Shown here: one piece after another, positions 1-4,979 of the stretch | How positions within the stretch are numbered: position 1 is the stretch's first letter | Layout of the letters: the number at the start of each line of letters is the position of its first letter | Source of the DNA: an uncultured Clostridia bacterium | GTDB lineage: Bacteria; Bacillota; Clostridia; Christensenellales; Aristaeellaceae | NCBI GenBank assembly: GCA_934647145.1 | Contig: CAKUFB010000202.1 | Span: 1-5,122, forward strand | Direction: 5' to 3' | Length of the DNA: 5,122 bases | The notes under the pieces: generated by a model | Seen by the model: the letters and a program-made list of their open reading frames with translations, nothing else | Databases searched by the model: none | Told to the model about the DNA's origin: nothing | Translations under genes and position numbers: made by a program

Positions 1-18
1 TTGCCGCCGGGCGCGCAT

Positions 19-53
19 GCGGGGGAGGGGGCGCGCTGCGCCCCCTCCCCCGC
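19..53. repeat. 16-bp perfect hairpin, scaffold element B, left copy
   Basis: The arms gcgggggagggggcgc and gcgccccctcccccgc are perfectly complementary around the loop gct. The second copy at 4655-4689 has the same stem length and loop length. It differs at one stem position, where G:C has become A:T in both arms, and in the loop sequence. Both copies are followed by an ACCC..ACCCCC string. Confidence 0.9.
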
Positions 54-70
54 ACCCCTACCCCCGTCTC

Positions 71-118
71 CGGGCGGCCGCAGCCGCCCGTAAAATGCGA
101 TTTCCCTCAGGAAATCGC
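71..118. repeat. Two-hairpin module (elements F and G), left copy
   Basis: The hairpin cgggcggc/gccgcccg (71-90, loop cgca) is followed after 6 bases by gcgatttcc/ggaaatcgc (97-118, loop ctca). The module recurs at 4801-4847: the first hairpin is identical, the 6-nt spacer has the form taNNat, and the second stem carries one compensated change. Confidence 0.88.
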
Positions 119-207
119 TTCCCTGCGGCTCCTTCGGAGCCGTGGGTGGGGTCTGGGGAGGCGCAGCCGTTCAGGCCGCCCTCCCCAGCGAAGCGCCCGG
201 CGTTCCC

Positions 208-1395
208 CTACTCTCCGCGCAGCATGCGCAGGACGTTGGCGACCTGCAGCTCGATGCCGATGGGGATGCAGCGTTCGTCGAGGTCGAAAAAACAACTGTG
301 ACCAACGCAGCGCTTTTCCTCTTCGTGCGCGCAGCCCAGGTGGAAAAAGCACCCCGGACGCTCGGCAGCGAAGTAGGCGAAGTCCTCCACGCCCAGAGAG
401 GGAGCCTTGAGCAGCGCCACACTGCCTGAGCCCAGGCGCTCGAGCGCCACGTTCTTCACCAGATCGACCAGCCGGTCATCGTTGATCAGGGGCGAATAAC
501 TGGGCTCGACGATCAGCTCGGCGCGCCCGCCTAGCATGCGCGCGGTCTGCTCGCAGATGTCGCGCACGCGGTTCCTGGCGAAGAGCCGCGTCTCGGGGGT
601 CAGCGTGCGAATGATACCGGTCAGCTCGACATGGTCGGCGATCTGGTTGCGCACGTTGCCGCCGCGAATGGTTCCGAAGGAGCACACGGCCGAATCGGTC
701 GGGCTGACGTTGCGGCTGACCAGCGACTGCACCGCGGTCAGAATGTGCGCGGCGATCAGTATGGCGTCTACGCCCTCGTCCGGATGCGCGCCGTGGCAGG
801 ACTTGCCGAACACCTTCAGCGTCAGCATGTCGGAGGCGGCGTACATCTGGCCGTACTTGACGCCGATCTGGCCGGCGGGCAGGTTGCCTGCCACGTGCAG
901 GCCCAGCACATAATCCACATGCGGATTCTCCATGCATCCCTCTGCGATCATGCGCTCCGCGCCGCCGATCGTCTCCTCGGCCGGCTGGAAGAACAGCTTG
1001 ACGGAGCCGTGCAGCTGCTCGCGCATCGAGGACAGCACGGCCGCCGCGCCCATGAGGATGGCCGTGTGCGCGTCGTGGCCGCAGGCGTGCATCACGCCCG
1101 GCTTCTGCGAGCGATAGGGCGCGTCCGGATGATCCTCCTGGATGGGCAGCGCGTCCATGTCCGCCCGCAGGCCGATCACCCGGCCGGGAAGGTCGCCCTC
1201 GATCAGGCCCACCACGCCGGTCAAGGCCACGTTCTTTTTATATGGAATCCCCAGCGCGTCCAGCTTTTCGCAGATCAGCTCCATCGTGGGCGTTTCCTGC
1301 TCGGACAGGTCGGGATGCGCGTGCAGGTGGCGGCGCAGGGCAATCGCCTCCTCACCGACGCGCAGCCTTTGCATGGTCTCGCGAATCATATCCAT
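208..1395 (-). CDS. M20 family amidohydrolase (hippurate hydrolase / N-acyl amino acid deacylase type)
   Basis: A 395-residue, probably cytoplasmic, metal-dependent amidohydrolase of the M20D-like group, which cleaves the amide bond of N-acyl amino acids or related aminoacyl conjugates. Visible motifs: HLHAHPDLSEQE (23-34), GLRADMDALPIQE (75-87), MHACGHDAH (102-110), FFQPAEE (135-141), GLHV (165-168), HGAHPDEG (201-208), GTIRGGNVRNQIAD (241-254), GVEDFAYF (335-342) and GHSCFFDLDE (365-374). By family knowledge the metal ligands should be Cys105, His107, Glu140 or Glu141, His167 and His366, and all are present. The lid/dimerisation domain should lie at about 183-300. Length fits the family. 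The ATG at 1395 is chosen because GGAG sits 7 nt upstream; the open frame continues upstream to 1770, but through hairpins and without family sequence. The gene follows the YfcC carrier on the same strand after 296 bp. The exact substrate is not readable. Confidence 0.93.
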   Translation of the reverse strand: MDMIRETMQRLRVGEEAIALRRHLHAHPDLSEQETPTMELICEKLDALGIPYKKNVALTGVVGLIEGDLPGRVIGLRADMDALPIQEDHPDAPYRSQKPGVMHACGHDAHTAILMGAAAVLSSMREQLHGSVKLFFQPAEETIGGAERMIAEGCMENPHVDYVLGLHVAGNLPAGQIGVKYGQMYAASDMLTLKVFGKSCHGAHPDEGVDAILIAAHILTAVQSLVSRNVSPTDSAVCSFGTIRGGNVRNQIADHVELTGIIRTLTPETRLFARNRVRDICEQTARMLGGRAELIVEPSYSPLINDDRLVDLVKNVALERLGSGSVALLKAPSLGVEDFAYFAAERPGCFFHLGCAHEEEKRCVGHSCFFDLDERCIPIGIELQVANVLRMLRGE

Positions 1396-1400
1396 AGGCT

Positions 1401-1408
1401 TTCTCCTT
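1401..1408 (-). promoter_or_regulatory. Ribosome binding site deciding the amidohydrolase start
   Basis: On the minus strand this reads AAGGAGAA, with GGAG 7 nt before the ATG at 1395. It supports a 395-residue protein over the 520-residue open frame. Just upstream on the mRNA is a C7-A6 homopolymer (1407-1419), outside the coding region. Confidence 0.85.
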
Positions 1409-1421
1409 TTTTGGGGGGGAC

Positions 1422-1691
1422 GTTCGAGAGGCTGCCTTTTTGAAAAAGGCACCTCTCGAGCTCTCCCGGAAAACACTCGCTGCCGCCGATTTCCGCTGCG
1501 GCTGAGCGCGTGCAGGGACATTTTGAAACAGACAATGGGATAGAGTTTTCCATCGCCAACTGGTGTCGGCAGCGCCGACAGACGTTTTCCGGGCGAGTCC
1601 CGGAAAACCGGAGAAATTGGGAACTCCAATCTATGGTTCCCAATTTCGTCGATAGAACCCGCGGTAGCCAGTGGCTCCGGGCACTGCCCGG
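1422..1691. repeat. Middle hairpin array between yfcC and the amidohydrolase
   Basis: The gap contains a series of inverted repeats. 1424-1459: tcgagagg, then tgccttttt pairing with aaaaaggca, then cctctcga, with one bulged C at 1432. 1482-1486 with 1498-1502: a weak 5-bp stem. 1564-1570 with 1574-1580: tgtcggc/gccgaca, loop agc. 1584-1593 with 1599-1608: gttttccggg/cccggaaaac, loop cgagt. 1613-1624 with 1636-1647: 12 bp with an 11-nt loop. Two abutting palindromes follow, 1666-1676 and 1677-1691, the last touching the yfcC stop codon. An orphan copy of cccggaaaac lies at 1465-1474. About 1505-1563 is the only stretch without obvious pairing. No promoter for the amidohydrolase was convincing here, and no stem is followed by a T-run on the minus strand. 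Confidence 0.82.
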
Positions 1692-3098
1692 TTAATAGCC
1701 CGTCAGCACGGCGATTTCGACCAGGATCATCTGCGCGGCCAGCAGGATGAGGAACAGCTTGATGAACCACTTGAGCCAGCGGTCATAGCGCACGTCGCCC
1801 AGGCCGCAGATCATGACGATGCCGCAGGTGGGCCAGAGCAGGTTGCTCAGACCGTCGCCGAACTGGAAGGTCAGGCAGGCCACCTGGCGGGAAACGCCCA
1901 GCACGTCGGCCAGAGGCGCCATGATGGGCATGGTCGCCGCGGCCTGACCCGAGCCGGAGGGAATCAGGAAGTTGATCAGCGTGTGCGCAAACAGCATCAG
2001 CTGCGCGGAGATGGCCGAGGGCGCGTTTTCCAGCAGGCTGCTCAGGGCGTTGATGATGGTGTCCATGATCTTCGCGTCGTTCATGATGACCACGATGCCC
2101 TTGGCCAGGCCGGTCAGGATGCAGCCCCACACCACGCTCTTCGCGCCGGCGAGCATTTCCTTGCAGTAGACGTTCGGGGTCCAGCCGGACAGGGTGGCCG
2201 CCACGGCCGACATGATGATGAACAGGCCGCACAGCTCCTTATAGCCCCAGCCCCAGTTGATCATGCCCAGCATCAGCACGACCAGCGTGGCCAGCACATC
2301 CACCAGGATCAGCGCGTGCCGCCAGGTGAAGGTGTATTCGTCCAGCTGGCTGCGGTCAAAGGAATGCGTACAGGGGTCTCCGCAGGTCACGGACAGCTCG
2401 GGCCTGCGGCGCACCCTGCGGGCGTATACCATCAGGTAAGCCGCCGAAATGCCCATCAGCACCACGAAGCACACCACGCGATAGCCCAGGCCGGAGTACA
2501 GCTCCACCCCGGCGATCGACTGCGCCACTGCCACCGTGTACGGGTTGAGCGTCGAGGCCATGAAGCCGATATACTCGCCCAGCGCCAGCACCGCGAAGCC
2601 GGTCATCGCGTCGTAGCCCAGCGCGATCATCAGTCCGACAATCAGCGGATAGAAGCCGTAAAACTCACTCAGCATGCCGAACAGCGAGCCGCCCATGCCG
2701 AAAATCACCATCAGGATCGGAATCAGAATCAGGTCGCGGTCGCCCACCTTCTGCATCACCCGGCCAATCGAGGCGTGAAACGCGCCCGTCTTGACCACCA
2801 CGCCGAAGGTCGCCGCGCAGGTCATGATGACGAAGATGATGTCCGCCGCGCCCACGCAGCCCTGGTACAGCGAAGCGAACAGCCCCAAAAAGCCGGTCGG
2901 CGTGACCTCGGACTTGTCGCTCTCGTGATACGTCCCGGCTACGGCTACCTTGCGCGCCGTGCCGTTCACGTCCACCGTCTGATACTCAAACGTGCCGGAC
3001 GGAATCACCCAGGAAAGAATCGCCATAATCACCAGAATGCCAAAGACCACCAGCCAGGTGTCGGGCAGCTTGCGCTTGACGGTCGTGCTCTTACTCAT
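1692..3098 (-). CDS. yfcC: YfcC family integral membrane carrier (C4-dicarboxylate/short-chain carrier superfamily)
   Basis: A 468-residue polytopic inner-membrane protein of the YfcC family, related to DcuC-type anaerobic carriers. Family signatures are clear: LPDTW (11-15) entering the first helix, WVIPSGTFEY (30-39), an extracytoplasmic-looking loop at about 40-68, GMGGSLFGMLSEFYGFYPL (134-152), NPYTVAVAQSIAGV (185-198), a charged loop at about 226-260 rich in Arg, NFLIPSGSGQAAATMPIMAPL region (376-396) and QFGDGLSNLLWPTCG (412-426). About ten to twelve hydrophobic segments can be counted by eye. The paired SGSGQ and NP motifs are typical of two re-entrant half-domains in this superfamily. 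The ATG at 3098 has AAAGGAGA 6 nt upstream and a TATAAT promoter beyond it; an upstream in-frame ATG at 3200 would lie above that promoter. The substrate is unproven for the family. Peptides, amino acids or carboxylates are all possible, and the downstream amidohydrolase favours an acylated amino acid or similar compound. Confidence 0.92.
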   Translation of the reverse strand: MSKSTTVKRKLPDTWLVVFGILVIMAILSWVIPSGTFEYQTVDVNGTARKVAVAGTYHESDKSEVTPTGFLGLFASLYQGCVGAADIIFVIMTCAATFGVVVKTGAFHASIGRVMQKVGDRDLILIPILMVIFGMGGSLFGMLSEFYGFYPLIVGLMIALGYDAMTGFAVLALGEYIGFMASTLNPYTVAVAQSIAGVELYSGLGYRVVCFVVLMGISAAYLMVYARRVRRRPELSVTCGDPCTHSFDRSQLDEYTFTWRHALILVDVLATLVVLMLGMINWGWGYKELCGLFIIMSAVAATLSGWTPNVYCKEMLAGAKSVVWGCILTGLAKGIVVIMNDAKIMDTIINALSSLLENAPSAISAQLMLFAHTLINFLIPSGSGQAAATMPIMAPLADVLGVSRQVACLTFQFGDGLSNLLWPTCGIVMICGLGDVRYDRWLKWFIKLFLILLAAQMILVEIAVLTGY

Positions 3099-3144
3099 AA
3101 TCGTCTCCTTTCCGCCGCCTTGCAGCGATCGGCTTGATGCCACT

Positions 3145-3173
3145 ATTATAAAGCACAGAATCCGCCTTGAAAA
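3145..3173 (-). promoter_or_regulatory. Vegetative promoter of yfcC
   Basis: On the minus strand a perfect TATAAT (3145-3150) lies 17 bp after TTTTCA (3168-3173), a 4-of-6 match to TTGACA. The expected start near 3138 gives a leader of about 40 nt ending in the AAAGGAGA site. The weak -35 box would fit an activated or otherwise regulated promoter. Confidence 0.75.
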
Positions 3174-3183
3174 GCACAAAATC
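3150..3183 (-). promoter_or_regulatory. Tandem 13-nt direct repeat over the yfcC promoter (candidate operator)
   Basis: On the minus strand GATTTTGTGCTTT (3171-3183) and GATTCTGTGCTTT (3150-3162) match at 12 of 13 positions. They are offset by 21 bp, about two helical turns, so both would face the same side of DNA. One copy overlaps the -35 box from upstream; the other fills the spacer and touches the -10 box. This geometry suits a regulator binding direct repeats. No regulator gene is in the window. Confidence 0.45.
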
Positions 3184-3198
3184 TGGCAACAACCTTGC

Positions 3199-3228
3199 AA
3201 AAACTACGGCAGGCTGAGCCAGCCCGCC
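3199..3228 (-). terminator. Probable intrinsic terminator of the chr unit
   Basis: On the minus strand the arms GGCGGGCT (3221-3228) and AGCCTGCC (3208-3215) pair over 8 bp with one G:U, around a 5-nt loop. GTAG follows, then TTTTT (3199-3203). The stem begins within the stop codon of the second chr gene. The T-run is short and offset by 4 nt, so termination may be incomplete, allowing some readthrough into yfcC. Confidence 0.55.
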
Positions 3229-3797
3229 TAGATATAGAAGACAATGCCCAGCAGCGCGGAAAGAAGGATCATGGCGATGGGCGAAGGCTTTTTGCCCTTC
3301 CACTTTTTGAACGCGAAGTGCGCCGCGGCGAGCAGGGCGAGGATGCACACCCCGCGCCAGTCAGGCCGCGCCTGTGCGGGCAGACTGGAGACTGAAAGGA
3401 AGGTGCTCAGGGCCATCGTCAGCGCGGTCGCGAGGATCAGCGCCACGACGCACGGCCTGACGCCGCCCAGGAACGCGCTGACCCCGGCGTAGCGAAGCAG
3501 GTTGCCGATCAGCGCGGCGATGAGCCAGATGATGAAGAACGAGGGCAGAATCACGCCGATTGTGGCGCACAGCGCGCCGAAAAAGCCCGCCTGAGACGAG
3601 CCGATAAACGTGGCGATGTTCACGGCCAGCGGCCCGGGCGTGGACTCGGACACCGCGATGAAGCTCATGAACTGTGCCTCGGTGAGCCAGCCGTTGCCCA
3701 GCACGATCTCCCGAATCAGCGAAATCATGCCGTAGCCGCCGCCGAAGGATACCGCGCCCACCTCGAGGAAGGTCAGAAACAACTGAAGATAAATCAT
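3228..3797 (-). CDS. chrA: Chromate transporter family protein, second (short-chain) subunit
   Basis: A 189-residue membrane protein of the CHR family, single-domain type. Motifs: SFGGGYGMI (17-25), the hallmark ESTPGPLAVN (51-60), an Ile-Gly helix start near 65, LPSFF (84-88) and GVRPCVVALI (112-121). A basic stretch KKWKGKKP (164-171) precedes the last hydrophobic segment and is probably cytoplasmic. About five to six hydrophobic segments. Its ATG overlaps the TGA of the upstream chr gene (ATGA), with GAGG just before it, which suggests translational coupling and equal amounts of the two subunits. Short CHR proteins commonly occur as such pairs, and for the Bacillus subtilis pair both members are needed for chromate resistance. 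The family exports chromate or related oxyanions, but the natural substrate in an anaerobe is uncertain. The in-frame extension up to 3902 is rejected because it runs inside the neighbouring gene. Confidence 0.92.
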   Translation of the reverse strand: MIYLQLFLTFLEVGAVSFGGGYGMISLIREIVLGNGWLTEAQFMSFIAVSESTPGPLAVNIATFIGSSQAGFFGALCATIGVILPSFFIIWLIAALIGNLLRYAGVSAFLGGVRPCVVALILATALTMALSTFLSVSSLPAQARPDWRGVCILALLAAAHFAFKKWKGKKPSPIAMILLSALLGIVFYI

Positions 3798-4372
3798 TTC
3801 TCCTCGCCGCCTTTCCCGCACCGCGCGCGCACGCTCCACACCAGAAGGCTCAGCCCGCCTGCGATCAGGATGAAAAACACCGACGAGAACCTGACCGCGC
3901 ACAGCGAAAATGCCGCCGACAGCACAAACACGCCTGCCAGAATCGCCCGGCTCAGACCGTCCTTCGGCAGTGACTTGAGCATGCGCACGCCCGCCGAAAA
4001 GATCAGGTACACCACGCAGACCTGAATCCCGCGGAAGGCGCAGGCCACGTATGTAAGGCTCAGGAAGCGGTCGAAGAACAGCGAAATCAGGTAGATAATC
4101 GCGAACGAGGGCAGCGACACCGCCACCGTGGACACGATCGCCCCGGGCACCCGCCCCAGCTTGTAGCCGATGTAGGTGGCGCTGTTGATGGCGACCGGGC
4201 CGGGGGTGGACTCGGCGATGGCCACCATGTCCAGAAACTCGTCCTGTTCAAGCCAGCCGCGCCGGGCAATGAACTCGTTCTCCAGCAGCGCAATCATCGC
4301 GTAGCCGCCGCCGAAGGTGAACGCGCCAATCTTCAGGAACGTCCAAAACAGCTGTCCCAGCTTTTTGTTCAT
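3794..4372 (-). CDS. chrA: Chromate transporter family protein, first (short-chain) subunit
   Basis: A 192-residue single-domain CHR membrane protein and partner of the next gene. Motifs: FTFGGGYAMI (18-27), AESTPGPVAIN (53-63), IGYKLGRVPGA (68-78), SLPSFAIIY (86-94) and FRGIQVCVVYLI (113-124). The tail is basic then acidic (RARCGKGGEEK, 182-192) and probably cytoplasmic. It resembles its neighbour throughout the first 130 residues, consistent with an old duplication; in the family, long ChrA proteins carry both halves fused. The ATG at 4372 is preferred over a GTG five codons upstream because GGAGGG lies 7 nt before it, and the GTG codon overlaps that site. It is first in a two-gene unit driven by the promoter at 4501-4529. 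By family the role is export of chromate-like oxyanions; the substrate is not fixed by sequence. Confidence 0.92.
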   Translation of the reverse strand: MNKKLGQLFWTFLKIGAFTFGGGYAMIALLENEFIARRGWLEQDEFLDMVAIAESTPGPVAINSATYIGYKLGRVPGAIVSTVAVSLPSFAIIYLISLFFDRFLSLTYVACAFRGIQVCVVYLIFSAGVRMLKSLPKDGLSRAILAGVFVLSAAFSLCAVRFSSVFFILIAGGLSLLVWSVRARCGKGGEEK

Positions 4373-4494
4373 GTCTTTTCCCTCCACAGACCGCGGCTAT
4401 TCCGCGATCAGCATATACACGTCCATGTACTGCAGGCTGAGCCTGCATCCACTTGCCGTCCGTCGGCAGGGATGATACCCTCTCCCTGGCCGAT
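4373..4494 (-). promoter_or_regulatory. Structured 5' leader of the chr unit
   Basis: The predicted transcript starts near 4494 and has about 122 nt before the ATG. It can form: a first hairpin with arms 4483-4492 and 4464-4472 and one bulged G:C position; a second with arms TGCCG (4464-4468) and CGGCA (4454-4458); a third 17-nt palindrome (4431-4447); and a fourth CGCGG/CCGCG stem (4392-4406) 6 nt upstream of GGAGGG (4380-4385). The first and second hairpins use the same TGCCG bases and so exclude each other. I do not recognise a known riboswitch class; the fluoride, yybP-ykoY and guanidine-II patterns were considered and did not fit. Confidence 0.45.
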
Positions 4495-4500
4495 GTGCCC

Positions 4501-4529
4501 ATTATACCGGAAAAACGTCCGGCTGTCCA
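4501..4529 (-). promoter_or_regulatory. Strong vegetative promoter of the chr unit
   Basis: On the minus strand TGGACA (4524-4529, 5 of 6 to TTGACA) and TATAAT (4501-4506, perfect) are separated by exactly 17 bp. The spacer holds an inverted repeat, CCGGA(N6)TCCGG (4507-4522), which could be a repressor site, though short GC palindromes are frequent in this window. Confidence 0.82.
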
Positions 4530-4625
4530 CCGCTTTTTTGGCGCTCGCTTTTCGTTACGCGCGCCTCCGGTCGTCGGCTGCCCTGCCTTTGACGCCAGAT
4601 ATCCTTTCATCATGGGGCGGCATTT
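4530..4625. other. Intergenic stretch with nothing recognised
   Basis: Between the chr promoter and the right hairpin array I see no gene, no strong inverted repeat and no promoter facing right. It could hold upstream binding sites for the chr promoter, but none can be named. Confidence 0.5.
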
Positions 4626-4654
4626 GCGCCCGTCGGCAAAGCCGACGGGCGCGG

Positions 4655-4689
4655 GCGGGAGAGGGGGCGCTATGCGCCCCCTCTCCCGC
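4655..4689. repeat. 16-bp perfect hairpin, scaffold element B, right copy
   Basis: The arms gcgggagagggggcgc and gcgccccctctcccgc pair perfectly around loop tat. Compared with the copy at 19-53, one stem pair is A:T in place of G:C, and both arms changed. Confidence 0.9.
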
Positions 4690-4800
4690 ACCCTCACCCC
4701 CATCCGGAAAGTAAAACGCCGTTTTGCTTTCCGGGAATTCGCACCGCACAGCGGCGCGAATTCCCGGGGAGGGCACAGCCCTCCCCGGCCCCTTCCCCTG

Positions 4801-4847
4801 CGGGCGGCCGCAGCCGCCCGTATCATGCGATTCCCTGAGGGAATCGC
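4801..4847. repeat. Two-hairpin module (elements F and G), right copy
   Basis: The first hairpin is base-for-base identical to 71-90. After a 6-nt spacer comes gcgattccc/gggaatcgc with loop tga. Relative to 97-118, stem position 7 changed from T:A to C:G in both arms, so pairing is retained. Confidence 0.88.
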
Positions 4848-4979
4848 TCAGCTTGTCAAAAAAGTTTTGACAAGCTGGTGGCCGGGGAAGCACGCTCCCC
4901 GGCCAGGTGCCGCGCCTCAAATCTACGATTTGAGCCGTCGGCAGTTTCGCCAAGGGCGAAACCTGAAAACCCAAAGGCC

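Larger units (their letters stand above)
1..188. repeat. Left hairpin array (5 hairpins plus a truncated one)
   Basis: This gene-free stretch is nearly all inverted repeats. Bases 3-14 match the right arm of the hairpin at 4626-4652 (11 of 12 bases), so they are probably a hairpin cut by the window edge. Then come: 19-34 with 38-53 (16 bp, loop gct); 71-78 with 83-90 (8 bp, loop cgca); 97-105 with 110-118 (9 bp, loop ctca); 126-132 with 136-142 (7 bp, loop ttc); and an imperfect long stem with outer arms 153-161 and 180-188. The array lies just downstream of the amidohydrolase stop. None of these hairpins is followed by a T-run on the minus strand, so they are not textbook terminators, though the 153-188 stem could mark or protect the 3' end of that mRNA. 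No ORF here is credible. Confidence 0.85.
4626..4962. repeat. Right hairpin array (about 10 adjoining hairpins)
   Basis: Nearly every base lies in an inverted repeat. In order: 4626-4637/4641-4652 (12 bp, loop aaa); 4655-4670/4674-4689 (16 bp, loop tat); 4704-4717/4721-4734 (14 bp with one G:U, loop gcc); 4731-4742/4756-4767 (12 bp, with inner ccgc/gcgg and loop aca); 4764-4774/4778-4788 (11 bp, loop aca); 4801-4808/4813-4820 (8 bp, loop cgca); 4827-4835/4839-4847 (9 bp, loop tga); 4849-4861/4865-4877 (13 bp, loop aag); 4879-4888/4896-4905 (10 bp); 4916-4923/4927-4934 (8 bp, loop tac); 4944-4951/4955-4962 (8 bp, loop aag). Neighbours at 4731-4734 and 4764-4767 share arm bases, so some stems compete. 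The frames open across the array on both strands are GC-rich artefacts. Confidence 0.88.

Noticed and set aside
153..188. Intrinsic terminator after the amidohydrolase
   Set aside because: The stem is good, but the minus-strand sequence following it is CCCCACCCAC with no T-run; it is kept only as part of the hairpin array.
1407..1419. Homopolymer pair (T6 then G7) as a phase-variable switch
   Set aside because: It lies outside any coding frame and does not separate promoter boxes; the length could affect translation slightly, but there is no evidence of variation.
631..1443. A 270-codon open frame on the plus strand opposite the amidohydrolase
   Set aside because: Antisense shadow of GC-rich codons; the opposite strand carries the full M20 motif set.
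1396..1770. N-terminal extension of the amidohydrolase to a 520-residue protein
   Set aside because: The extension runs through hairpins and into the end of yfcC, has no family similarity, and a strong ribosome binding site precedes the ATG at 1395.
1671..3137. A 488-codon open frame on the plus strand opposite yfcC
   Set aside because: Its translation is rich in His, Gln, Asp and Arg with no hydrophobic or domain pattern, as expected for the antisense of a GC-rich membrane-protein gene; the minus strand has clear YfcC motifs and a ribosome binding site.
3208..3220. The 12-mer gcaggctgagcc shared by the chr terminator and the chr leader (4432-4443)
   Set aside because: About one 12-base match is expected by chance in 5 kb, more so at high GC, and the two stems are otherwise different.
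4454..4468. Guanidine-II (mini-ykkC) riboswitch in the chr leader
   Set aside because: One loop contains ACGG, but it has 5 bases and the required second ACGR hairpin is absent.
4626..4962. CRISPR array
   Set aside because: There are repeated palindromes but no identical repeat separated by equal-length unique spacers.
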